Notes under the pieces: model-generated
What the model was told of the DNA's origin: nothing
What the model saw: the letters and a program-made list of their open reading frames with translations, nothing else
The model's database searches: none
NCBI GenBank assembly: GCA_949296705.1
Contig: CASFOW010000074.1
Span: 1-63,709, forward strand
DNA from: an uncultured bacterium
GTDB taxonomy: Bacteria > Bacillota_I > Bacilli_A > RF39 > UBA660
Length of the DNA: 63,709 bases
Reading direction: 5' to 3'
Position numbers and translations under genes: made by a program
Part shown: positions 26,719 through 35,445 of the stretch, one piece after another
How the letters are laid out: each line of letters opens with the position of its first letter
Position numbering within the stretch: position 1 is the first letter of the stretch

Positions 26719-27232
26719 CACCATATTTTATTTCTAAAATCAAGGCATAAATTTCATAGATAAAAATCAAGAAACAAGGTACTAATACAATAAATAAGAA
26801 TCCCCATCTAGATTCGACTACTGATAAAAACGAACCGATATCATCATATACTTTTACTGGTTTACCAGCTATGAATCTAGAAGAATACGTATCACCATTA
26901 TCAAAAGAAATAGCATCTTCTTCTAAATAAATTTCACCAACGTTTCCAATTTCTAATAAAGGATTTCCATTACCATCCACCTTATAACAGAATAATGTAT
27001 CGCCAATAGAAATATTTTTTACTTGAGCCGACTCAACAATAACTAAGTCCCCTTTATCATACTCTTCTCGGCTAACATCCTGATTAATAATGATTAACGA
27101 AGTATCTCCAAACTGAGTAACATTATACTGATTAAAATTCAATAATAATAATGTCATACATAATGCAAATAAGAAATACCCTACCCCAACAATAGTGAAT
27201 ACTACCTTTTTAATAATCTTTAATGCTTTCAT
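26699..27232 (-). CDS. SipW-like protein without catalytic residues (pseudo-signal peptidase)
   Basis: A 177-residue protein with SipW layout: N-terminal membrane segment (residues about 10-31), an extracytoplasmic domain, C-terminal membrane segment (144-166). The conserved EYDKGDLVIVESAQVKNISIGDTLFCYKV matches the stretch after the active site (xxxKGDLVIVxxxxxxIxxGDxxxY). But where SGSMEPT should stand there is INQDVSREE, so the nucleophile is missing, and no HRV-type His box is found. It is therefore probably inactive, perhaps a chaperone or decoy that binds substrates. It is last in the unit with the 1185-residue surface protein. Confidence 0.72.
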   Translation of the reverse strand: MKALKIIKKVVFTIVGVGYFLFALCMTLLLLNFNQYNVTQFGDTSLIIINQDVSREEYDKGDLVIVESAQVKNISIGDTLFCYKVDGNGNPLLEIGNVGEIYLEEDAISFDNGDTYSSRFIAGKPVKVYDDIGSFLSVVESRWGFLFIVLVPCFLIFIYEIYALILEIKYGEEEDLS

Positions 27233-27283
27233 CTTTACTACTTTACCTCCTATAATATATATTAGCGCAAATTAAGATAAATA

Positions 27284-28150
27284 TCAATTAAAACATTCCA
27301 CCTCATTCCAATTAAAATCAGAAATTCCGTATTGATGATCAGTGTTTATACGATAAAAAGGATAACTCATCGTACTTTTTGATTTCACTCTTAAAAGTAT
27401 TTGATTAATATATCCTTCCGAATTACTAGTAGAAGAAAGAAAATTACTACTATCCATTCGTAAATTACTAGCATCCCAATTGATACTTACACATTTATCT
27501 TCATCATAAGAATTAGAAATAACTAGGGTATCATGAACAATATTTGTTTTATAATCCAGTAAGATTTCACCGACTTGGTTTTCATCCTTATGTAAAGCGA
27601 ATTCTCCTACTAAAGTTTTTTTGTACGGTTCAGTACTAGTAACGCTGATTGTTACAACAACATCAGTTAAATTAGTAGTATCTAGATCAAAATATAAATT
27701 GGCTTTAGTAGGTGCTGTTTGCCACTCATATCCTTTTGTCTGGCAAGTGATTCGATCTAAACCGCTCACATCTACCCCATCGTCCATATGGTTCACACAA
27801 TAACTATCCGTAGATAATATTCCATTATAAACATTGGATGTTGTTCCATTTAAATAACAAGCTACTTCCTTATCCGTGGTACATGTTGCTGTATAATGAA
27901 TATCAAATTCTGTACCCTCACTATTATTTGAAGAATTCATCAATGTAAAATAAACACTTTCCCCTGTCCATAAATTATCGACATTACGAACTAGCTTATC
28001 TCCTAGTTTATCACTAGAAAAAGCAAAATCATGACTTTCTAAATAATAATTCCAGACCGAGTTAGAGGCATATTTGGCTAAGGAAAAGCCACCTGTAACT
28101 AAAAATATTCCTCCTACTAGAACAAGAAAAATTATGATTTTCTTTTTCAT
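27284..28150 (-). CDS. Secreted surface protein, SipW-substrate-like
   Basis: A 288-residue exported protein. A hydrophobic start (IIIFLVLVGGIFLVTGGFSLA) runs into KYASNSVWNYYLESHDFAFSSDKL, similar in pattern to TasA-family processing regions. The rest is beta-rich with about eight Cys residues that probably form disulfides, and has no recognised domain. ATG 28150 follows AGGGTG by 6 bases and overlaps nothing; the upstream stop is at 28152-28154. It sits between a TasA-like protein and the pseudo-signal peptidase, 51 bases apart. Confidence 0.65.
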   Translation of the reverse strand: MKKKIIIFLVLVGGIFLVTGGFSLAKYASNSVWNYYLESHDFAFSSDKLGDKLVRNVDNLWTGESVYFTLMNSSNNSEGTEFDIHYTATCTTDKEVACYLNGTTSNVYNGILSTDSYCVNHMDDGVDVSGLDRITCQTKGYEWQTAPTKANLYFDLDTTNLTDVVVTISVTSTEPYKKTLVGEFALHKDENQVGEILLDYKTNIVHDTLVISNSYDEDKCVSINWDASNLRMDSSNFLSSTSNSEGYINQILLRVKSKSTMSYPFYRINTDHQYGISDFNWNEVECFN

Positions 28151-28151
28151 A

Positions 28152-28694
28152 CTAGTCACCCTCTATCTTTTGCCAACTTTCAATATCAATATCAATGAAA
28201 TCCACTAAGTTGGCATATTCTTCAGTATCATATTCATTAGGAAAAGTAACTCTTAGTCGATAATTATCTAAGACATCTTGGTCATTAGACATTTCCATAA
28301 CACTAGAATTACAAACAAGTTCATTATTTTGATTTCTACTATATGTTTCATCACACTTCATTACTAGTTCTTGTTGATTGGCTGTTACTTTATAAAGTTC
28401 TATATCCAGTGGCATGAAGTGAAAAGTTTTAATGGCAATCTGATAATTTAAAACTACTTCACTTCGATAATCAGCAGTATTGGTAATCGAAAAAGAATAT
28501 TCTTTATAATCACCAGGAACTAGCCCATCAAGCATTAATTCTAGGTTATCCGATGTATTGGCATCAAAAACAAACTTAGCAATATTTTGATTCACATTTA
28601 CTTCGGCATCAGAATGGAATACAGAATAAGTTAATCCCGCACCAAATACAAACATAGATAAGCCAAATAAAATTATCAATATTTTCAGTTTCAT
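28152..28694 (-). CDS. Camelysin/TasA-like small subunit
   Basis: A 180-residue exported protein. The signal segment ILIILFGLSMFVFGAGLTYSVF is followed by SDAEVNVNQNIAKFVFDA, then LDGLVPGDYKEYSFSITNT, which is the L-x-P-G-D-x-x-x-x-x-F-x-I-x-N motif characteristic of TasA/camelysin proteins. Two Cys residues in the distal part may pair. It lies 20 bases downstream of the 1185-residue protein gene and 1 base before the next start, so these are translationally linked. A role as minor subunit is inferred. Confidence 0.72.
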   Translation of the reverse strand: MKLKILIILFGLSMFVFGAGLTYSVFHSDAEVNVNQNIAKFVFDANTSDNLELMLDGLVPGDYKEYSFSITNTADYRSEVVLNYQIAIKTFHFMPLDIELYKVTANQQELVMKCDETYSRNQNNELVCNSSVMEMSNDQDVLDNYRLRVTFPNEYDTEEYANLVDFIDIDIESWQKIEGD

Positions 28695-28714
28695 CCTATA
28701 TCATCCTCTCGACC

Positions 28715-31700
28715 TTAATACCTAACAATAAACTTTTTCTCATATGAACTAATTCTATTATTACCATCATATAATTCAAAAATAAAGAGATATCCACCAC
28801 AATCAAGTTCTTTTGTATTTAAAGTTATTGAATTGTTAGCAGTTAAGTTAGAAAATAAATAATACACATTATCAGATACTGAAACTAAGGAATTAGTCAG
28901 ATAATCTGCTAAATCTACTAAGACATAATCTTGATTATAAGCAGTCAATTGTTCTTTTTTATATAAGCTTACCCTAACATTAGGATTGGTCAATCCTCCA
29001 GTATAATTTATTCCTAAATCAATCAACTTATCTGAATACTTGATAACATTATCCATTTGAACATCAAACTTTTCTACATTACTAGCTATAGAACCATTCA
29101 CACTAACAGTGATACTAATCTCGCTACTTGTAAGATTAGAATATACTCCATCATAAGAAGCATAACTATAAAGTTTAAGAAAATACGTACCACTAGCTAA
29201 GTCTAAATCACCACGCGATGTTTCAATTGTCAATGTCTTATTTGTATTAACTAAACCAGAATTGAGATTTATTCTAACTATTCCATCACTTTCTGGAGTA
29301 TATATCTGATTATCTAATACAAACTTCATATTTTTCAAGTGTTCTTTACTTACAATATTTCCTTCGCTATCTACCAATTTAATTCCTAATCCCAAATCCA
29401 TATTCTCATAAATCGTATTATTTACCGGAATATTATCTTTACTTTCCTGTAATAGACCAATATCTAGAAAAATGCTATTCACAGAATTAGAATTGTACTC
29501 AATAGTAGAAGTAAAATCACTTTGAATATAAGGAATAATATTAGTAGAAGTATAAATATTAAATGACTTAATACTATCCTTTAAAGTTGGTATCACCATC
29601 TTGTCTTGATCTCTAAGTTCTAAAGATATAACTACATTCTCGTAATCACTAGTCATCTCTGTATTACTAAAATCTACCATCACTGTAAACGACTCATTAA
29701 TATTTCCTGTATAATTTTCAGTAAAGAACTCATTGTTTTCTTTACCAACTTCTGAAAATAAAGTAAATGGATAAGTCGCATATTTACTACAATTTTCATC
29801 ACTACAACTATCTTGATAATGGAAAATATCTTCAGAAGTCATAATCTTATAGCTATAAATTTTTTTAGTATGTTGATCAATTAAAGTAATTTTAGTATTT
29901 ACCGGTAATAATATATTAGAAATCAAATTATGTGTGTAATTTTCTTGATATGTTAAATCATCAGTATATTGGAAATTCATCGTTATACTAGAAGAATCTG
30001 TAATATAAATTTTATCTCCACTAATTCCTTGACCTGCTGTTAAACTTGTATTCTGATAACCACTATAATAAATATAATCAGAATTTATATAGGTAAAGTC
30101 ACCGTAATTATCAGTTACTCTAACATAGATAATATTTTTACCCGGAGTCGTTACATAAGCATCGCTGGAATAAACCACCCAATTTTCTGCTTCGATGGAT
30201 TCTAACTCGGTAGTTGTTAATTCTTGATTGGTTATATAATACTGAATTGTTTGAATTCCCGATAAATCATCTTGAGCTTCAATAGTAAATGGTGTTTTGT
30301 CATCTATATAAATCCGATCAAGACTGCTTTTATACTCTGACCAAGTGTTCTGTTCTAAAGTAAGCATAACATCGGCTTTAGTTGTATCATAAACGATAAC
30401 ATCTGTATTTAAGTATGAAACGTGATTGTTCATATCAACAACTTTGGCATAGATAACGTAGATACCATCTGTTTTAAGTTCTATAATACCTGTATAAGGT
30501 GTCCAGTTTAATGTTTCCATATCTGTTTTTATTAAAGGAGTACTTTCTTCACTAATATAATAATATACTTCTTTAAACGGCCGTAGAGAATCTACTTGTT
30601 CAATACTAAAAGCAACAGAGGAGGTAAATTTAATATTATTTAGACTATCGGTAAAATTATCCCAACTATAGTTAGCAACATGAATACGCGCTAATGGATT
30701 AGCAAGATCATCAATATATAATATTGGAATTCCCTCATCATAGAGCCAAACATTCATAGAATTTATATTAACATCTTCAGATGAAACATATTCATTAAAT
30801 CCTAAAGTAGTAATTAAATAAGTTTTATTCTTCAATTCATCTAATGAGATGGGTATCAACTCGCCAGAGGTACTTCCGTTTACACAGCCGGATGTAGTAT
30901 ATAAAAGATGATTTACGGTAACAGTACTATGATTAATCGTATGAAGAGTTGGATGATTAGAAGCATTAAATGAATTTTCGATTTGAATATTACCTGGATT
31001 TTCATCGATTGTACTCACTATTCCACCAACTGTAGTTCCTATAAGTTCACCGGTATGATATGTCTTAGAAATATTTACTTGCTCACTCTGAGAAATACTA
31101 CCAATAATACCAGCTGCTAAATTCGCACTTTGAATCGTTCCGGTATTATATGATTGATTTATCGTACAACCATTAGTTTGCCCAACTAAACCACCACTGA
31201 TTGTCGATCCATAAATATTTCCTTTATTTACTGTGTTCGTCAAGGAAACTTGATGGCCAAGTGCAACTATACCAGCAGTTGTCGATAAACTAGAATCGAT
31301 TTGATAAGTCAAATCAGTTAAAGTAAAGGTAGCTGTAGTTGTGGAAGAATAAGTAACAGATAAGGTTTGTAAAGAAGTTAAATCTATTTCAAAATCTCCA
31401 TCAACCTCATTACCATTTATTTGGATAATGCCATCACCTTGAATAGTTACTTTGCCACTAAGCTTTTTAGAAGTAATCATTCCCTCAATAACCGGTAAAT
31501 CTAAAGAAATAGCTTCATTTTTTGTATCATTAGTAACCGTAAAAGAAAGATCTTCTAAAGAATTAGATATACTTTTAGAAACGGGCATATCTTTACCAAT
31601 TACATTACCTGAAAAGATTACATTGGAAAATGAAGAAGAAGTAGCATTAGAGGCAACACCACCAGTTAGATTACCGCCATATACCACGGAATTACTAACA

Positions 31701-32272
31701 TATAAATTTTCTACGTCCCCCTCTAAATTAGTAAATAGGGCTAAGTTTTCTTCGGTACTAGTTAGATATAAACCATAAATCGTATGATAATCGCCATTAA
31801 AAACCCCTTTAAAGCCATTTAATGCTGTAAATAAATTCACAGTATCCGACATTACATTTACCCGATCAACACTATCATAAAGATGATTTCCGTACTCTTC
31901 TACATAATACGTATTTCCCTCAAGTTTATAATTTACTCCTGTAGTTGAATCATATCCAAAAATACCCTGATTAAGTACAATGTCATTACTTAAAGTAAAG
32001 TAAGTATCACTATAATCGTTAGTCTTTAACATCGATGAAAAATAAGCAAGCTCACTACCATTTGAAATAATATAAGGATCAGTTTCAGTACCACTACCAC
32101 TATGATAAGCATTAGCTACCGTACCATCCCATACTGAAATATCATAAAGTGGATTTCGATTTTTAAATCTCGCAAAAGACGGAGCTAATATAGAAACACA
32201 TAAGATTAATATACATAAAATAATTAGATAGCTAAACTTGTTGATTTTAGAAAACTTCTCAAATTTAAACAT
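28715..32272 (-). CDS. Giant surface protein with GLUG-like and Ig-like repeats
   Basis: A 1185-residue protein, first in its operon. An N-terminal membrane segment (residues 13-32) ends in APSFARF, then GSGTETDPYIISNGSELAYFS, a start typical of beta-helix surface proteins. GLUG-like repeats appear at about 110-430 (GGLVGQTNG, AAGIIGSIS, GGIVSTID). Two Ig-like repeats of about 110 residues follow (FTSSVAFSIEQVD ... VYDTTKADV; TPFTIEAQDDLSGIQTIQYYI ... DNYGDFTYINSDYI). The C-terminal third is beta-rich and unassigned. No LPxTG, SLH or LysM anchor is seen; the N-terminal segment may hold it. Possibly the adhesin of the system (inference). Confidence 0.78.
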   Translation of the reverse strand: MFKFEKFSKINKFSYLIILCILILCVSILAPSFARFKNRNPLYDISVWDGTVANAYHSGSGTETDPYIISNGSELAYFSSMLKTNDYSDTYFTLSNDIVLNQGIFGYDSTTGVNYKLEGNTYYVEEYGNHLYDSVDRVNVMSDTVNLFTALNGFKGVFNGDYHTIYGLYLTSTEENLALFTNLEGDVENLYVSNSVVYGGNLTGGVASNATSSSFSNVIFSGNVIGKDMPVSKSISNSLEDLSFTVTNDTKNEAISLDLPVIEGMITSKKLSGKVTIQGDGIIQINGNEVDGDFEIDLTSLQTLSVTYSSTTTATFTLTDLTYQIDSSLSTTAGIVALGHQVSLTNTVNKGNIYGSTISGGLVGQTNGCTINQSYNTGTIQSANLAAGIIGSISQSEQVNISKTYHTGELIGTTVGGIVSTIDENPGNIQIENSFNASNHPTLHTINHSTVTVNHLLYTTSGCVNGSTSGELIPISLDELKNKTYLITTLGFNEYVSSEDVNINSMNVWLYDEGIPILYIDDLANPLARIHVANYSWDNFTDSLNNIKFTSSVAFSIEQVDSLRPFKEVYYYISEESTPLIKTDMETLNWTPYTGIIELKTDGIYVIYAKVVDMNNHVSYLNTDVIVYDTTKADVMLTLEQNTWSEYKSSLDRIYIDDKTPFTIEAQDDLSGIQTIQYYITNQELTTTELESIEAENWVVYSSDAYVTTPGKNIIYVRVTDNYGDFTYINSDYIYYSGYQNTSLTAGQGISGDKIYITDSSSITMNFQYTDDLTYQENYTHNLISNILLPVNTKITLIDQHTKKIYSYKIMTSEDIFHYQDSCSDENCSKYATYPFTLFSEVGKENNEFFTENYTGNINESFTVMVDFSNTEMTSDYENVVISLELRDQDKMVIPTLKDSIKSFNIYTSTNIIPYIQSDFTSTIEYNSNSVNSIFLDIGLLQESKDNIPVNNTIYENMDLGLGIKLVDSEGNIVSKEHLKNMKFVLDNQIYTPESDGIVRINLNSGLVNTNKTLTIETSRGDLDLASGTYFLKLYSYASYDGVYSNLTSSEISITVSVNGSIASNVEKFDVQMDNVIKYSDKLIDLGINYTGGLTNPNVRVSLYKKEQLTAYNQDYVLVDLADYLTNSLVSVSDNVYYLFSNLTANNSITLNTKELDCGGYLFIFELYDGNNRISSYEKKFIVRY

Positions 32273-32322
32273 ATTACAACATCCTTTACCCTTACTTAGT
32301 TTATTATCTTATTCTCAAAAAT

Positions 32323-32328
32323 ATTGTA
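32323..32328 (-). promoter_or_regulatory. Extended -10 element of the 32272-26699 unit
   Basis: TGATACAAT on the minus strand, 51 bases before the start. The -35 region is poor (GTGCAA at 17 bases). Confidence 0.5.
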
Positions 32329-32481
32329 TCATAAGATGACATATTTTGCACGACAAATTTTATTGGATAAATTCCTTATTATTCATTTAATTGTTCAACT
32401 ACAGTGAAAACGGATTGAGATTACCTAAATTACATGACTGTCAACAAAGTGTAAATCAAGTGGATTTCTTTTCCATCATAG

Positions 32482-32508
32482 AAAAAACTATGTCCAATTA
32501 CATAGTTT
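32482..32508 (-). terminator. Terminator of the 39114-32498 unit
   Basis: Stem AAACTATGT/ACATAGTTT followed by TTTTTTC on the minus strand, overlapping the stop of the last gene. Confidence 0.8.
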
Positions 32509-34099
32509 CTGCTTTACTTTCCGAATTGATAATTCGCTCTACCTGAGCAACAAACCATATCTGATCCATATGAATACTACTTTTTTCAATTTTGGTTACT
32601 CTTAATACTAAGTTAATCTTATTTGTCAATAAATTAAGTAAATCTGGATTTAAATCATCTACAGTAATATTGATATTATTCAAGCGATAGCGATTAACAA
32701 TAATTCTTGGAACATCAACATCTTGAAAAATAGGAACCCCACTAATAATAATATTCGTTGCATTCATCGCAAACAAATCAAAATTATCACTATATTGAAT
32801 AATGGCATCATAATTATCTAAACCATATACTTTTTGTATCACCAACTTTTTAAAATAATCATAACTATAATACAAATTTAATACATCAGCAACCGTAATA
32901 GTATTAGAAATGGATTTTATTACTCGATCCTTAAAATATTCAACATCATATTTTTTAAATAATTCATATATTTCTTTAGCCAACATAACAGATTCTGATT
33001 TCAAACTTTTCAAATCTTTTGAAAAATAGAAATTCCCGATATGAGTACCAAAAATTTTCTTATTAATTTTTTCTAGTTCGGCTTCTTTTTTCGCAATTTC
33101 TATTTCGATATTCTTTAAACCCTTATATTCTTCTTTTAAATCTAATAGTTTACTATATTCATCTCTAAAGTCTTTAAAGATTGGATAAAATTCATTATAG
33201 TTTCTATACTCCTCAACGTTTGCAAGTAATTTTTCGAGAGAAGCACAAGCATCATCAATATCACTATCTGGAGAAACCAAAGTCTCAAATGCTTGTTTAC
33301 GGACTTTACTTTCTTCTAAATATTGTTCAATATCGATTTCTCCACTCTTAGCTTTTGTGAGAATCTCACCAATCGTCTCACGATTAGCAAATTGAATATC
33401 AATATATAAGGAATGGATTTTCTCCAAACATATCGCGTAATTCGCAATACCATTTTTCTCCATAGCTTCTTTTTGTAATCGATTAATATAGGCATTTAAT
33501 TTTTTCTCATGGACGCGAATTAACTTCCTGAAGCTAAGTTCAACATGCTCAATAATCTCGGGATTAATCCAATAGATCTGCTCAAATACTTCGGCTACTC
33601 GGTCATAATCACCACTATTTTTTCGCCTAGCCTCTAAAAAGACTTCCATATACTCATGAACATAACAAGTATAAGTAAAATCATCAGCAGTTAAAACGAT
33701 ACCAGCCAATTCAAATTTATCTAAAAAAGAATTGATAATGTCATTTAAGGATTTAAAATTAAATGTGTAATAATTAGAAATCTGATATAACAAAGAATCA
33801 AAGCCCATTTTTTCAACATAAGTATTCGTAGGATTTAATAGAAACTTGACATATTCTAAATTTTCTAATTTTTCGTTTAAGTGATTATCCTTATCTGGTT
33901 CAACTATATCGAAAGATTTAGCTTTAGCTAATAAATAATTTCTAGTACTACTCCGATAATTATTGTATTTATCTATTGTCTCATCAATAAACTGATTAAC
34001 TTTTTTTCGATTGGTCTTAGTCTTCGTCGGCATTACGGAAATATATTCTTTTTTATTTTCAATATCTTTATTTATAAATTCCAAAAAATTGCTATTCAT
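32498..34099 (-). CDS. Unknown cytoplasmic coiled-coil protein of the surface locus
   Basis: I do not recognise this 533-residue protein. It has no signal peptide or membrane segment. It is largely helical and charged, with a likely coiled coil at about residues 300-350 (LLDLKEEYKGLKNIEIEIAKKEAELEKI). A C-terminal stretch with IIISGVPIFQDVDVPRIIVNRY and LVLRVTKIEKSSIHMDQIWF suggests a beta-containing end domain. ATG 34099 overlaps the stop of the 47-codon gene by 8 bases and has GAGGA 8 bases upstream. It is last in the cassette B operon, so it is the intracellular partner there, as the McrB-like, DUF2357-like and SipW-fusion proteins are in the other unit. Confidence 0.7.
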   Translation of the reverse strand: MNSNFLEFINKDIENKKEYISVMPTKTKTNRKKVNQFIDETIDKYNNYRSSTRNYLLAKAKSFDIVEPDKDNHLNEKLENLEYVKFLLNPTNTYVEKMGFDSLLYQISNYYTFNFKSLNDIINSFLDKFELAGIVLTADDFTYTCYVHEYMEVFLEARRKNSGDYDRVAEVFEQIYWINPEIIEHVELSFRKLIRVHEKKLNAYINRLQKEAMEKNGIANYAICLEKIHSLYIDIQFANRETIGEILTKAKSGEIDIEQYLEESKVRKQAFETLVSPDSDIDDACASLEKLLANVEEYRNYNEFYPIFKDFRDEYSKLLDLKEEYKGLKNIEIEIAKKEAELEKINKKIFGTHIGNFYFSKDLKSLKSESVMLAKEIYELFKKYDVEYFKDRVIKSISNTITVADVLNLYYSYDYFKKLVIQKVYGLDNYDAIIQYSDNFDLFAMNATNIIISGVPIFQDVDVPRIIVNRYRLNNINITVDDLNPDLLNLLTNKINLVLRVTKIEKSSIHMDQIWFVAQVERIINSESKAETM

Positions 34100-34235
34100 T
34101 ATTCTCTTCCTCATTTTCTATTTTATTATTCTCTAAATACTGTAGGAAATCCGTTATATGATCATAAAGTTCAATAAGTTCCTGAAGACTTAATAATGAC
34201 AAATCAAAATCAACTACATCATTTTCTTTTTTCAT
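34092..34235 (-). CDS. Small acidic protein, 47 residues
   Basis: A short gene with excellent AAAGGTGAT ribosome site 3-4 bases before ATG 34235. The protein starts MKKENDVVDFDLSLLSLQEL and is strongly acidic, ending in an Asn/Glu-rich tail. Its end overlaps the start of the 533-residue gene (ATGAATAG), so translation coupling is likely. It may be a small partner of that protein. No family is recognised. Confidence 0.68.
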   Translation of the reverse strand: MKKENDVVDFDLSLLSLQELIELYDHITDFLQYLENNKIENEEENNE

Positions 34236-34258
34236 ATTATCACCTTTTTATTCAATTT

Positions 34259-35362
34259 TTATTCCGTATAATAGCCCTGCGTATTCTTTAAGAAGCCAAG
34301 CGAAACAGTGATATCCGCTCCTTCTGAATCAGTCTCTAAACTATCAATATCCTGTCCTTCAATCCATATATATATTCTCGCTTTAGTAACTCCGTCTGGG
34401 ACTGTGAATAAAGGATTACTAAAATCCTCTTCTGTAATAGTCTCCTGTAATTCAAAATAGTTCATATCCATATAAGGAGAACCGGAAACAGTATGATCAA
34501 CGATTATCGGTCCTCCGGCCTTTCGGTAGGCATAAGTATCAAAAGGCTGACCATCAATTAGGTTTATGCCATATTTGATTGCTCTTTCAATAGAAAGATC
34601 TGTATGCTCAGTACTTCGAGGTTCATAAATAATAGAATAACAATTATTATTACAACTGATATTTTGAATCGTCGTTGTATCAGTGTTCATAGGCACAGAA
34701 CCAATTTTTACAATACCAATTCGTAATGAATTAAACAATCCCATCATTTCTTCATTCGCATCTTCATTTATAGAGACCTGAGTAATGTAATCAAAGAATA
34801 ATTCATCGGCAACTGGAGAATCAGAATCATTTTTGAAAAATACATCAAATGCCAAGTAACGGTTAAATGGTCTAACCTCAAGTTCTTGATCCATATTAGT
34901 AGTTAAAAAGCCATTTTTCTTATCTAAATTCTTATATCGAACTCCACCACTATAAAACATATTAAAGTATGGACTATTGTGATTGGTAATCCCATTCGAT
35001 GAAACAGGAATTAATCCGCCTTCGGCCCACTGACTTAAATGATTAGGGTAAGTATCCGTTAACTCATTAATCAATGTATCATAGGACACTTCAACGACGG
35101 TATCAAAATTCACACCATCTAACGAGATAGATAAACCACTATTTTTACCTACACTCATCGTAAAAGTTTTAATTCTTACATTTAAGTTTGTCGTAAACCA
35201 AGCATAGGTAGAAATAATTAGTAATATTCCTACTAGAAAAACGACTGCAATAATTACTTTCTTATTTTTATTGATTATTTTTTCTTTAAGACGCCATTTA
35301 TTTTTCTTGGTATTACTAGTCTTAGTTGCTTTAATTGCATTGCTTGTTAAATTTTTACCCAT
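34259..35362 (-). CDS. TasA-like surface protein B4
   Basis: A 367-residue exported protein with a long basic, lysine-rich cytoplasmic start (about 40 residues) before the hydrophobic segment VIIAVVFLVGILLIISTYAWF. The familiar blocks are present in shorter form: LSISLDGVNFDTVVEV, AEGGLIPVSSNG, YLAFDVFFKND, LRIGIVKIGSVP, IIYEPRSTEHTDLSIERAIKYGI (equivalent of IWEPNDT) and GVTKARIYIWIEGQDIDSLE. It lacks the C-terminal extra domain of B2/B3. ATG 35362 fits the AAAGGGTGAT site; other ATGs at 35368 and 35371 are too close. It has no counterpart in cassette A. Confidence 0.72.
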   Translation of the reverse strand: MGKNLTSNAIKATKTSNTKKNKWRLKEKIINKNKKVIIAVVFLVGILLIISTYAWFTTNLNVRIKTFTMSVGKNSGLSISLDGVNFDTVVEVSYDTLINELTDTYPNHLSQWAEGGLIPVSSNGITNHNSPYFNMFYSGGVRYKNLDKKNGFLTTNMDQELEVRPFNRYLAFDVFFKNDSDSPVADELFFDYITQVSINEDANEEMMGLFNSLRIGIVKIGSVPMNTDTTTIQNISCNNNCYSIIYEPRSTEHTDLSIERAIKYGINLIDGQPFDTYAYRKAGGPIIVDHTVSGSPYMDMNYFELQETITEEDFSNPLFTVPDGVTKARIYIWIEGQDIDSLETDSEGADITVSLGFLKNTQGYYTE

Positions 35363-35445
35363 TATCATCACCCTTTAAAATAAAGGAAAAGAATACACTA
35401 TCCTTTATGAATAAGATGGAAAAACTAATGATATAAACTTTCTAA

